From Aquilaria yunnanensis (taxonomy: Eukaryota; Streptophyta; Magnoliopsida; Malvales; Thymelaeaceae): 64,000 bases of DNA. The notes under the pieces were generated by a model. The model ran no database searches and was not told the origin of the DNA. It was given only the letters and a program-made list of their open reading frames with translations. Position 1 is the stretch's first letter. Each line of letters opens with the position of its first letter. Where the stretch lies: positions 78,522,001-78,586,000 of the forward strand of contig CM077599.1 in NCBI GenBank assembly GCA_039654915.1, given 5' to 3'. The position numbers and the translations under genes are program-made. Positions 22,304 through 33,263 of the stretch are shown piece by piece.

Positions 22304-22795
22304 TTTCGCCTCTTATAAACTTCCTTTCAGATTTCACCTCCCATCAAAACCTGACAATTGAACAACAATGGCGAAGCAGGGTTTAGGGTCCAAGCCCTTT
22401 GCCGAATTTCCGAATGTCACAATTTTGTAGCAGAAAATATGATCATTTTAGTCCAGGGGAAGCTAGAAAGGGTACAAATCCAAGAGATTTCATCAATTAC
22501 TTCAATAATTCATTTACTGGTCTAGTAAGCATTCGATTCATCATCCACTAATGATTTGAACGCAATTAAATATTAAACGTTTCAAACGCTCAAGCACGTT
22601 AAAGATTGAAAGATATTCTTGCTTACCCAGAAAATTATTGCTAGCATCGCAGCATCCATGAAAGAAATCCCACCAAACCATCTTCCTACTAAATTATGGG
22701 TTTCTGCAGAGAACAGGAGAGCGAGAGAGAGAGGAACGCGATGAAGAAGACGATCTGGCTGGGGGGGCCCCTAAATTTTGCATTTTCCAAATTAA
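22304..22795 (-). promoter_or_regulatory. Probable captured RFC1 5' UTR/upstream region
   Basis: On the minus strand, upstream of the captured start codon, the sequence has TCTCTCTCTCGCTCTCC near 22720 and GCTTCGCCATTGTTG near 22370, typical of a plant 5' leader. It lies between the RFC1 exons and the right subterminal array, so it most likely came with the captured gene. Where the captured DNA begins is not visible without the parent locus. Confidence 0.4.
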
Positions 22796-22799
22796 TGAA

Positions 22800-23130
22800 A
22801 CGGCGCATTTCACTCTCTCCATTTTCCAACGGCTATAGGCCGTTGGAAACTTATCAATAGTTTAATATATTCATCTTCCAACGGCTAAGGCCGTTGGAAA
22901 AAAATACAATACTACGTTTGAAAAATATTCAAAATGTTGGTTCACTAAATTTGTTTTCCAACGGCTTAGGCCATTGGAAATACTTTGCATTTATTTTCCA
23001 ACGGCCAAGGCCGTTGGAAATTGTGATCCTTTCACATTTTCAATTCTTCCAACGGTCATTCCGTTGGTAATTAAAATTCTCTAACCTCCAACGGCTAGTC
23101 CGTTGGAAAAAAGGCGTTGGAAAAATCCAT
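22800..23130. repeat. Right subterminal repeat array of the CACTA
   Basis: Spaced copies of TTCCAACGGC..(A)GGCCGTTGGAAA, closing with CCGTTGGAAAAAAGGCG before the terminus. Same motif as the left array. Confidence 0.9.
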
Positions 23131-23146
23131 TTTTCTAGTAGTGCCA

Positions 23147-24267
23147 ATTCCTTAGCCTTGTCTTCGCATGAAGGCTCCGACGACTGCCCACCGGCACTCT
23201 TGAAGTTCAGCTATCATATATTTATTCATTGTATAAATGGAACTTGACTCAATAGATGAAAGAGAAAAAAATATTTAAATAATAATAAATATACCAAAAA
23301 TAAGAAATAGTTAACCTAACAAAAAATTCATTAGATTACCAAAAAAAAAAAAGAAACAATAAATGGAGATGAAATAAGAATACAAGTCTATGTACGTTTG
23401 TCTCGTAGCAAATATACATATCGCTAGTGTGTTACTACCAATCAACTTTTTTATTTTATTTTTGAAAACTTAATTTTTGTTATACACATAAAATAAAAAT
23501 AAATATAAATTTATGTACCTAAAAGAAAAATTATATGCATAAGTTATGAAATAATATGTGTACAAGAATATTTGAAGAATTAAACTCATATATACAATTC
23601 AGTATATACATGACATTTTTTAGAATCTTACTTGTGCATAGGTTTCCACGATAGGTATTTATCTCTTGCTTTCTTTATATAATAAATTCATACATATATC
23701 TGAAAGATTTATTGTGCTCATGAAAGCTAACTTAAACTTTATTATTGTCTTAATAAAGTTGTGTGATTCTTCTTTATCTCCTGCTATGATAAACCCATAG
23801 AACTATATTATATATGAATTGATGGATGATGGAGATCATGTCACATGAGACTTGATTTATTTTTATAGTTCTTTCAAAGGTGTTCACAATCTATGAGTAT
23901 ATACATGGATTAATTACTCATAAAAAATTGCACATATGACATTACTATATGAGATAGAGTGATTTGTCTCAATCACTGAAATATTGATTCTTAATGTGTA
24001 TGTGAATAGATATGGAGATAAATATTTGAACAGGACCAAATCGATTACTTTTAGACCTTCAACTGTTAAGAAAGAGTAAATATTATTTATTTCGTAGACT
24101 TGAGAATAATATGAATTTAAATGTATACATTATGTGATTTTTATATGTCAACCAATGATGCCTAATGTAGGATATACTTTGACATATTGGATTATGTAAA
24201 TGTTAACATGTTAAAGTTCATGATTATTCAACATAGAATTCACCGCTTGTAAAATAAGAGTGAATAT
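23147..24267. other. AT-rich intergenic stretch, nothing recognised
   Basis: No ORF, repeat partner or RNA gene was recognised between the CACTA and the putative LTR. Confidence 0.5.
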
Positions 24268-24932
24268 TGTGGAGTATGTCTCTTGATTTTTTGGATTAAG
24301 AAAACCACTTGATCGATTTAGAAAAATATTATTTTTGAAATATTATTTTCTATATATAAAATTATATATATAGTATATATAGATTTTATAAATGTTTTTT
24401 GAAATTGTTTAAAGTCTGAATGAACTTGAGGAGACGTGCACATATTTAATTATGTATTGACAGTGTCACGATTTGGATGTGGTTGGTTTAGTCTAGATTA
24501 TGTGCAACAATATTGGACAATGAATGGAATAGAATAAAATGGTACTTGCGAATTATCTCTGAACTCATGGGAGATTTTACAAGATTGTGCAAAATATTGT
24601 ACTGACTTGTGAACAATAAATTAGTTAGGGACTAATTTAACAGGATTAAGAAATCCCAAAGGGTCCCACGACACATTCTGAACTCTATTCGGATTTGCCT
24701 ATAAAAGGAGTTGTTATGCATTAACAATAAAAACACATAGACGTACATAAAATTTTCTCTACTAGAAAAATCACAAGTAGTGCAACCGGGTGATAAGGAA
24801 TTTGAGCGTGTGAAGCTTGGAGAATTCTGCATTTGTGAAAATTTGAAACCAAGATACCCATGTGATTATTTCTACAATCTGATCCTGGTTCATGCTAATT
24901 TAATAATGTGAAACTCATTCGGATTCCCAACA
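24268..24932 (+). mobile_element. Putative solo LTR with TATA box, 665 bp
   Basis: Starts TGTGGAGTATGTCTC and ends GGATTCCCAACA (TG..CA). It is preceded by ATAT and followed by ATAT(C), a possible 4- to 5-base target duplication. A TATAAAAGGAG box is at 24700, 433 bases into the element, with AATAAAAAC shortly after, as in the U3-R boundary of plant copia LTRs. No primer binding site or polypurine tract flanks it. Confidence 0.5.
24699..24709 (+). promoter_or_regulatory. TATA box of the putative LTR
   Basis: CTATAAAAGGAG within an otherwise unremarkable AT-rich region. Its position in the middle of the TG..CA unit supports a U3/R boundary. Confidence 0.5.
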
Positions 24933-25089
24933 ATATCTCATGCGAAAACCCACTCCCTAATCCACGTCTCACCTGGATCTCATGCGTCTAATTTTTTGAA
25001 TGAATCCAGTTTGAAATCTCTTTTAATTAGTCTCAAGTAGGCATATTCACCATTGATTTAACACCATCATTTTGACTAAATTTTTTCTG

Positions 25090-25384
25090 TGTATAGTGTA
25101 TATTCTACGTGTAACATTATTGTTGCCCTGGAAAGGCCCGCATCGAGTTTCTCACTAGTATTCATATTTTATGGTGCTGCAAGATATGGATGTAGTTGCC
25201 TATTAATCTCTCCTCCCCACTCCTTTCCATCCTTTCTTCTTTGTTCCATCAATGGATGAGTCCAATTCTGGAAGTACAACGTCCAAGGTCCCCGTCAAGT
25301 TTGAGGGAGAAAAAAGAGGAAATCACAGCAGTCAGCGCTTGCACAATTCTTTCATTGACAAAAAAGAAAGCGCTTAAATCATAG
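25090..25384 (+). CDS. Diverged relative of the 7739 small ORF, with its promoter region
   Basis: The coding part starts at ATG 25253: MDESNSGSTTSKVPVK, then FEGEKRGNH, SSQRLHNSFIDKK and a stop after about 43 codons (TAA at about 25376). The upstream region aligns with that of the 7739 ORF: GTGTATATTCTACGTGTAA, GGAAAGGCCCGCATCGAGTT, GGTGCTGCAAG and a pyrimidine-rich leader. The shared core FEGEKRG-H and shared promoter suggest duplicated copies of one small gene or first exon. The shorter frame may be a truncation. No known family was recognised. Confidence 0.35.
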
Positions 25385-25399
25385 ATTACAGACGGAACA

Positions 25400-26453
25400 G
25401 AACCGTTTGATGTTGTGGGTCCCACATCAGACAATACAGATGCTTCCTTGATGTCTATATCCTGTTACATTTCTATAATCCAACAAAAGAACCAGAGCCA
25501 AAATGATCAGCCTTGGCCTTGAAGTATAAATGCTGACCGCCACAGTATGTGTACCTGAAACACCTTTAGGAACATAAGCGATTATGCTCCGTCCATCCCA
25601 AACTATTGTAAATTTTATTTTAGACAGTTTCAAATTTTTGTAACTTAGAAAATTATTTTACCATACTAACATTGAAACTATCATTTTTTGTTTTGGCCAA
25701 AAGAAGAATATCGATGCAATCAACTTCAAAGGGGATCATACAAAGTGTCTTGAGCAAGTAAAGGTCGCATAGAGGATGAGGGGCTTGATGTCAAGGGAGG
25801 CATCTCATGTCTCATTTACAAAGCTTGGCAATATGGTTAGCACAACCATTTGCCTATCTATCAATCTTCCTAAAGGAACAGTCATGAAACTTGCCTTGCA
25901 ACTCTCTTATTTTGTCAAAGCACAATCTCTCAATTCCAATTATCTCAATAATCAACTTTTTCAATTATCTTGATTTATGTGTAAAAAGTTAAGAGCAAAA
26001 GTGAAAATAATATTTTATTTTTTTTCATTTTCTTAATCTCATTATCAAACCAAACAATTCAATAAATATGAGATAGGGGTGTTTTTTTCTTATGTACTTA
26101 TTATATTGTGTTTTGAATTTCATATTTTTTAAGGGAAGAACTGTTGGCACAATGGATAAAAACTCCGAATGCAAAGATGATCAATAAAAATAACTCAAAG
26201 AAAATAACATGGCTCATCCTTAATTTGGATTACATCCACAAGGCAAAGTGTGAGATATTCCTCGACTATTAAAATCCTAGGTTTTGACGACAGAAAAACT
26301 TCCCTAATAAAAAATTCTAAAGGCAAAAACAATAATTGAAATAAACTAATAACAATGGTACTTAAGTATTTTCAAAATACCCTAAATAAATACAGCGATA
26401 AGTGCGGTATATGGTGATATACCATGCAATATTTTGATATATTGTGATAACTT
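25400..26453. other. Intergenic stretch with a Stowaway-like left end
   Basis: No gene was recognised. CTCCGTCCATCCCAAACTATTG at about 25589 looks like a Stowaway terminus, but no matching right end was found. The short minus-strand frame at 25427-25633 reads through it and is not convincing. Confidence 0.35.
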
Positions 26454-26743
26454 CACTACTTAAAAAAAGCCTTTCTCAAACAGCAAAATTCCCAACAGCC
26501 AAGCTGTTGGAAATTTCCAACATGATAAGTCATTGGAAAAAGGGGAGATGAATTTCTAATAGCTTGGCCATTGGAAATTTTAGACTGCTGGAATATGGTT
26601 CTATTGAACGAATAAATTTTACAATTTTATAAAGTAAAGTAGTATTTTGAAAATATTTTATTATAAATAATAATAATATGTATATTTATATTGATATTGA
26701 TATTTATATTTACATCATACACATATATGTCACACACACACAC

Positions 26744-26811
<68 letters not shown>

Positions 26812-28130
26812 CATACATACATACATACATATATATATATATAGCTGGCCTATTTATACATACAATAACCCTGCCTATATGTATACATATATGGATCATA
26901 CCCAAGCCCTCTCTGCCAGCTGCCTCCCTAGCCTTTCTCATCTTTCAGCCGAAATCTCTCATCTCTCTCGTCTGTCTTGCCCTTTTCATCTCCCAGCCAA
27001 ACTCTTTCACCTCTCTCGCCTCTCTCACCGTCCTTTCACCGTTCTTATCTCCCCCCACTGTTCACATCTACCTCCACCATCCTTAGCCGTTCGGCGTCGT
27101 TTCTTCACCGCTCCAAGCCCTTCATCGTCCACCTTTGTCTGCCTTGGTTTCCTCGCTCCTTGTTGACCGATGTCCTCACTCATGGCATGCTGTTTGTTCT
27201 CCCTCATTTTTCACTGGCAAGAGGATGACTTGCACACTTGCATCAACCAAGGTGAGTAGAACTTGGCCTAAGCAATCTCGGCCATGCAAAGCCAGGCAGA
27301 TCGGGGTCCAAGGGCTTCGATTTTGTGATTCTTTGCTCTTGCTACCTTCCTCCCCATCGGCCATTTGTCCACCACCTCACCTTCTCGCCCCGTTGCTTGC
27401 CGACATCCTTCGTCTCCATGGCGTGGATTTGATTTTACAAATTTTTGCTTTGTGTAGATCAATTTTGAATTCCTGATAAATTTTTGAATATTTAATGAAT
27501 TTGTAAATTTGTACATATTTATGGTTTCTGAATTTCTAATGTGAATTTATGGTGAATATTTGTGAATCTGATGAATTTATAATGAATTTGTAAATATTTC
27601 AAATTTTTTAGAATATTTCAGATTTAAGTTTGTGAATATTTTTTATTTTTATGAATTTAAGATTATGATTGTATATTTTGCGAATTTAAGTAAAAAATTA
27701 ATTTTTTGTAAATATAAAATATAAAATATATTTTTAGTAAACATATAATTTCAATAATTATAAAATATATTTTGTGGAGTGATTTATTTTTTTTTCTTAT
27801 TTTAAAAAATTTTCTAACGGCTAGGCCATTGAAAATTTGCATTGGCTTGAGCTATTGATGATTATCCAATGGCCTGAGTCGTTGGAAAACCCATGAACTG
27901 TTGAAAATATATTTTACAAGGCTAGGCCGTTGGAAATTTTAACGCTCAAATTCCAATGGTCAGGCCATTAGAAATTCCAACAGGCAATTCTTTCAGCAGT
28001 TGGAAAAAAAAATTTCAATGTGTGATTTACCAATACTCCAGTTTCCAATAGCCTTGCATTGGAAAACCAAATTTTCAAATGTTAAGCCCATTGGAAATAG
28101 CCATTGGAAATCAACCCTTTTTTAGTATTG
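26454..28130. mobile_element. Older, degenerate CACTA element of the same family
   Basis: The left end CACTACTTAAAAAAAGCC and the right end CTTTTTTAGTATTG are decayed CACTA termini. CTT flanks both sides (26451-26453 and 28131-28133), a 3-bp target duplication. Subterminal DNA on the left (CCAACAGCCAAGCTGTTGG) and right (GGCTAGGCCGTTGGAA, AGGCCATTAGAAATTCC) holds mutated copies of the CCAACGGC motif seen in the 18343 element. The interior has microsatellites and a pyrimidine-rich GC block (26900-27430) but no transposase. At 1677 bases it is a non-autonomous, older relative. Confidence 0.8.
26740..26845. repeat. (ATA/ATT)n and (ATAC)n microsatellites
   Basis: About 25 trinucleotide units switching from AAT to ATT phase, then ATAC and AT units. 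They lie inside the older CACTA and create the spurious Ile/Leu-rich ORF at 26678. Confidence 0.9.
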
Positions 28131-28660
28131 CTTGTGTACCACATATCCATGATAAACAATATAGTGTTGTGTTTAATTGGCACAAATTCAAGCTTGTGAG
28201 GACTTATGTGGTAGATTTTCACATATACTTGATGAAGTTAATCGACAATTGTGCCGACTTTCATGAAGAGTCTTTGCTTGCATATGAGGAGTCAAATATT
28301 TTAACCTGTTAGATTACAATGGAGAAAGGTGTAGAAAATTAGTTTGAGTGCTTACACTATGACGGTTACATGCATTTGAGGAGTTGAAAAGTAGTTTGTG
28401 TGTTTCCACTATAACAACTTATCACATGGCTACAAGTCAACTAGTAAGAAAGGCTGCTTGATAGTTATAAATAGTCATTCTCAATAATTTGGTTAGTGTG
28501 CTTGTTTTCAAGCTTCATCAAACAGAGAAGGTGTATACATTTTGAGTGAAAGTGCACCACGTAAAAGGGTGCCTTTGGGCACCAAGTTGTGGAGAGGACA
28601 CTTTCTACTTCATGTGGAAGTGTTTCTTGTGCACAAGTAAGATGTATATGTGTAAGAAAG
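28131..28660 (+). mobile_element. R1 LTR-like repeat, left half (split by the LINE)
   Basis: Contains the R1 phrases GGCACAAATTCAAGC, CATGGCTACAAGTCAACTAG, GTTATAAATAGTCATTCTCA and GTGCACAAGTAAGATGTATA. It breaks at about 28660 and resumes in register at 36371. Confidence 0.7.
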
Positions 28661-30312
28661 AAGGTACTTAGCTATTTTCAGCTATCTTCAGGGCTTAAAA
28701 TAAATCTTCAGAAAAGCAGGCTATATGGGGTTGGAGTACATTTTTCAATGGTAGAGGTAGTAGCAAGCAAGTTGAATTGTTAGGCAGAAAAACTTCTTTT
28801 TCGGTATCTAGGGTTTTTAGTTGTGACAAATATGTAGAAAAAAGCTGATTGGAGATCTATTGTTGATAAAGTGTCAAAAAAATTGGGTGTTTGGAAAGTA
28901 AACAATTTGTCACTCGGTGGCTGATTAACACTTGTGAAGTCTGTTTTGGTTCCCCTTTATTACTTTTCCATGTTTCGAGCCCGAGTAAAAGTTCTAAAAT
29001 CATTTGAGAGTCTACCTCAAATTTTCTTTTAAGGGGTTTTAGTGGGGTAGGAAGATAGCTTGTGTAGCTTGAAGAGGGATTCAGTTGCCTTTGGAGTTAG
29101 GAGAACTGTGTGTGGGTAGTTTAGATGGTAAAAACTTGGCACTTCTTAAGAAATGATGGTGGCATTTCGTGATTGAAACGAACGCTTTATGGTGTAAGGT
29201 AATTGTGTCTTTATATGAAGAGGAAAGGGAGTTGGGAAATGACCAGATTGTAGGATGGTTTGGTTTTGTTTGGTGTCAAATAGTGAAGGTTGGCTTTGAA
29301 TTAGAGGATTTGGGTTTCAGTTTTCTTTTTTTTTTTTTCATTTTCCTGGAAAGTTGGGAATGGGGACGATGTTAGGCTTTGGAAAGATCAATATGTTGGT
29401 GAGAGACAATTATGTAAGTTGTTTTCTATATTGTTTTCGTTGGATGTAGATAAGAATTGTAAAATCTATAGAAGAGGGATTGTGTAGAAGGTGTTCGGAG
29501 ATGGAATTGGTGTTGGAGAAAAACACCTAGTGGCAAAGAAAATGGAGAGCTTGGTGTCCTAACCAATCTTTTACGTAACTTTGACATATTGTGGCAACGT
29601 GCGGGTCATTTTCGGGAGTCGCCACCAATCAGTTTTCGTTCAGGTCGATTGGATACCTTAAAATATGGTCTGCGAGAGTTCGGGGGTTCGGGAGTACGGT
29701 TACGCTAAAACAATATTGTTATAGCGCCCAAAATTGGCACCTTAGTTGATTTTAATTTTTGTTTTTTTTTTTGCTTTGCTTTTAAATAATTCTCAGTTAA
29801 TTTTCAAAATTAGAAATTTTAACTGGATTAGTCGAAGTGTGGATTTTTAAATTAATTAATTTGTATGAAATTTTGTACTTCTGAACCATGAACTCTGCCG
29901 AGTCATTTGGACACGGAAGATTTTTGATTCCGAACCATTGGACTCTGCCGAGTCATTTGGACACGGAATTTGGTGAACTTTTAAATAAATTAATCCATAC
30001 CATAAAATATGGATTTTTATCTTTTGTATTTATTTAATTTATTTAGTAAAAAGTTTTCCAAACCGTATGTCCTGCCTGGATCATCCGGATATGGAAATTA
30101 CTTTAATTTAATATCCAAGCCATGGATTCTAACCGAATCATCTGGACATGGATTTGATAACTTAGGACGGATTTTTAATGATTTGATACACATTTAATGC
30201 ATTACAATAATTAAAATTAAACTATAAAGATAAATAAATAAATAAATACATATCAAATCAAAAATCTTATGTTATTCTCTTATGTCAATTTTATGACCAA
30301 AATTATATAGTC

Positions 30313-30600
30313 TTAACCTTTTTCTTCGTCTTTGATTTTCTTGAATATCTCAAAATCCAAGTTCTCTAAGGATTCGCTCAGGAAGTCAGTAGCGCAGAAT
30401 ACAATCATGTGGTCCCCCATGGCTTTCAGGGTCTCTTTTATGTCTTCAAAAATATCTGCGTATCTTTTTGCACACAGAAGTTCCAGTTCAATAGTCTTAT
30501 TCTGGTAGTATGGCATGGATACAATCAGTGAAGTAATGCAAGACAAATAGACGGATGACAAGGAAAACAGGAAGATCACCACCAGGTATTGCTTGCACAC
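30313..30600 (-). CDS. Unrecognised 95-codon frame inside the solo LTR
   Basis: An open frame with a hydrophobic N-terminal segment (VIFLFSLSSVYLSCITSLIV) and a charged C-terminal half ending KIKDEEKG. The composition is protein-like, but no family was recognised. It may be chance or a captured exon. Confidence 0.2.
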   Translation of the reverse strand: MCKQYLVVIFLFSLSSVYLSCITSLIVSMPYYQNKTIELELLCAKRYADIFEDIKETLKAMGDHMIVFCATDFLSESLENLDFEIFKKIKDEEKG

Positions 30601-31604
30601 AATAATTCATACAACAACATAAAACTATAGAAATAAAAAGAAAGGGTCTCCATACTCTAGGGTTGAAGGCATGAGAGTATCCACAAACTAGGTATCCCTA
30701 TTAAAACTATATGCCACCGTATACAAATGATCTTTATGACTTTATAATCCTGTCACTAAATAATTTGCACAGGAAGTGCTCAATATATAACGTTAAACCC
30801 GACTATTGGAAAACCCTCCTACATAGGTTGATCAGTTAACAGAGAAGTAGGAAACTTCTAGAAGACTACTTCATAAAGCAAAATACCGCAGGGAAAACAT
30901 AAAACAAAAATCATGAGTGAAATATTTCAGTCAGCAATACACAGTTATCATGGATAAACGTTCTATACTTATGGCCTTGACAGTTCTTAGTTCCAAGAAA
31001 TTGGAATGAATAGAGAGATACTTCCGAGGAAATTGTTCAGCTCTAACGTCTGCATCTGGAACAGTTGTATTGTTCTCAGCTCGCTTCTGAAAGATGGAAT
31101 AGAGTTCTTGAAGAGATCAATCCAGGCGGTTTCGGTGGGGGTGGCTCTGTGAGGGTTATTGTAGACGAGGAGAACGCCCACGTCACCTCTGTAGTAAGCG
31201 GATCATGAAATGCTACTATGAATCAGTGTTCATTTTTTTTTACCACCTGCAAAACACAGAATGCAAAACACAGAAAACAGTAGAAACCACAAAAAGAATA
31301 ACCATACTGCAGTATAGACTACCATATAAATAAGCAATTTAATTAATCAAGTAATCAGGAGCAGTAAAGAAAACTAACAATCAAGCAATCACTACAATCC
31401 ATATTCATCAGATCAACACAACAATCGATATTTAATTAGATCCGCACAACAATTCACATTAATCAGATCTAAGCAAAAATCGAAAAAATAAAATAAATAA
31501 AATAAATAAAGAGTTTTACTGTCAGTGACGTATATGCAAGAATAAAATATATTAATGACTTAAATGAATAAAAAAAAAAATAGGGGCTAAATAAGGATTT
31601 TAGC

Positions 31605-31606
<2 letters not shown>

Positions 31607-31675
<69 letters not shown>
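31607..31675. repeat. (AT)n microsatellite
   Basis: About 34 uninterrupted AT units within the Tat-like solo LTR. Confidence 0.95.
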
Positions 31676-31678
<3 letters not shown>

Positions 31679-33263
31679 AAATAAAATAAAATAAAATTTG
31701 ACTCGGTAAAAAAAATTGAAAACGCGTAAACGCGTCTCTTTTTTTTGGCTGTCTTCGTCTTCTTCTTTTGTTTTTCCGGCGACGGGACGGTGGCAGTGCT
31801 ACAGCAAAAGGGGACAACAAGGCGAAGGGGCGCGACGGCAGGGGACTGGAGGGGGAGACGCGATGGTGTCGCGATGAGTGGCGTCGGTGGCTAAGGAGGC
31901 TGGTGGGAGGCAACACGGAGGCTGGCTGGAGGGGGAGAGGCACGCGCAACAGCGGAGGGCTGGAGGAGGGGGAAAGGCGCACGCGACAGGGAGCTGGAGG
32001 AGGGGGAAGGCGCACGGCGGGCTGGGCGCGGCAGGGGGCGACGCGAAGCTGGAGACGGCGAGGGAAGGAGGTGCACGCGCGCGACGTAGCGGAGGGGAGA
32101 CGCGATGGGCCCAAAAACAGAGCGCGACCAGCAGGGGAGGGGCGACAGTGGAGAAGCGGCCGGAGCTGGGCGTCGGCAGGGGCGGTGCTTGAGGCGAGGG
32201 CGAGGCGCGACAGCAGGGGCGGAGCTGGCGTCTGAGAAGAGAGAATTCCTGAGACAGAGAGGGAAGAGACGAGAGTGAGAGCGGGAAGAGAAGAGAGAGA
32301 GAGAAGCGAGAGAAGAGAAAGCGTGAGAGAGAGCTGAGAGAGATCTCTGTGATTTTTTTTTGTCTATTGTCCGTGTGTTTGAGTCTGTGGGAGAGAGAAG
32401 AAAGAGAGAGAAGCGTAGCAAAGAGCTCGCAGAAGGAGAAGCTGAGCCAGCCCCGAGGTAGAGGAGAAAGAAATTTTTTTTTTTAAAGAGAGAGCTCTGA
32501 GCGTGTCCTCTCTGCATTGAGTGAGAGGGAGAGAATAAATGAAGATTGAGAGTGCGAGAGAAGATAAGGGATAAGGGGAGGGGGAGCCTCTGTCGGCCAC
32601 CCTCCCCATTTTTTATTATTATTTTTGTTTTTTTCTTCTTTTTCTTTTTAATTAATTAATTAATTAATAATTTTTAATTTAAATTAATTTAGATTTAATT
32701 TATTATTATTATTTTCTTCTTCTTCCCCCCCCTTTTTTTTTTCTTTAACATACAAACTAAAAAAGAATGCCCCTAAAATAATATTACCATTATTACTATT
32801 ATTATTTTTTTAATTAAGTAATCAATTAATTAACTAATTCAATAAAAAAAAAAAATTTTAAGTTTTAATTTTTAATTTAATTAATTTTTTATTTTTAAGC
32901 CGGACGAAATTGGGTGTCAACACATATCTATAGGGAACAAAGACAAATGCTCTTGGGATCTTGGCTCAGATAGAGTTTTCTTTGTCAAAATTCTGAGTAA
33001 AGAGGTTGATTATTTGCTACTGCATACAAATACATATAATCCAATTGAGTTCTCAAACTCTCTTGTTCCAAATAAAATCAATCTATTCTCTTAAAGGGTG
33101 CATCAGAATCGTCTACCAACAAAGCTCAACTTGCAGACTCAAAGAGTGCACTTAGCTGACGTCTTTTGTGTATTGTGTAGCTTGGAACCTGAATCATCAT
33201 ATCATATTATCTCTCTCTACCCATGTGTAGCCGCTGTTTGGCATCAATTTTTCGAGGTGGTAA

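Larger units (their letters stand above)
18343..23143 (-). mobile_element. CACTA (En/Spm) element carrying a captured RFC1 fragment
   Basis: The left end is CACTACTAAAAAAAACC and the right end TTTTTCTAGTAGTG, imperfect inverted termini of CACTA type. The flanks are CCA (18340-18342) and CCA (23144-23146), the 3-bp target duplication expected of this superfamily. Both subterminal regions hold many copies of CCAACGGC/GCCGTTGGAA in both orientations, the array that En/Spm TNPA-type proteins bind. No TNP2 or TNPA sequence is inside; the cargo is RFC1 gene sequence on the minus strand. The element is therefore non-autonomous and of Pack-CACTA type, 4801 bases long. Sharp ends and matched target duplication suggest a fairly recent insertion. 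Confidence 0.92.
29590..32922 (+). mobile_element. Solo LTR of a Ty3 element, Tat/Ogre-like, 3.3 kb
   Basis: Starts TGTGGCAACGTGCGGGTC and ends GACGAAATTGGGTGTCAACA. It is flanked by CATAT (29585-29589 and 32923-32927), a perfect 5-bp target duplication. The 3' end GGGTGTCAACA is characteristic of Tat/Ogre-type LTRs, which are also unusually long. No gag-pol or second LTR is present, so recombination between LTRs has left a solo copy. It contains a GC-rich purine block (31760-32540), a (TA)n tract and short minus-strand open frames. The insertion cuts the LINE ORF2 in register. Confidence 0.8.

Noticed and set aside
22630..22690. Possible extra captured exon starting MDAAMLAIIFW on the minus strand with a GTAAGC donor
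   Set aside because: A single short frame without a family match; more simply part of the captured RFC1 5' leader region. Comparison with the parent locus would decide.
26678..27166. 162-codon ORF
   Set aside because: The first third is (ATA)n/(ATT)n microsatellite and the rest is pyrimidine-rich low complexity inside a decayed CACTA.
31587..32517. Overlapping long ORFs (up to 208 codons) on both strands
   Set aside because: The block is a GC-rich purine/pyrimidine-skewed part of the solo LTR. Both strands are open in several frames, which reflects composition (few T/A-rich stop codons). Pro/Arg/Ser-rich text matches no family.
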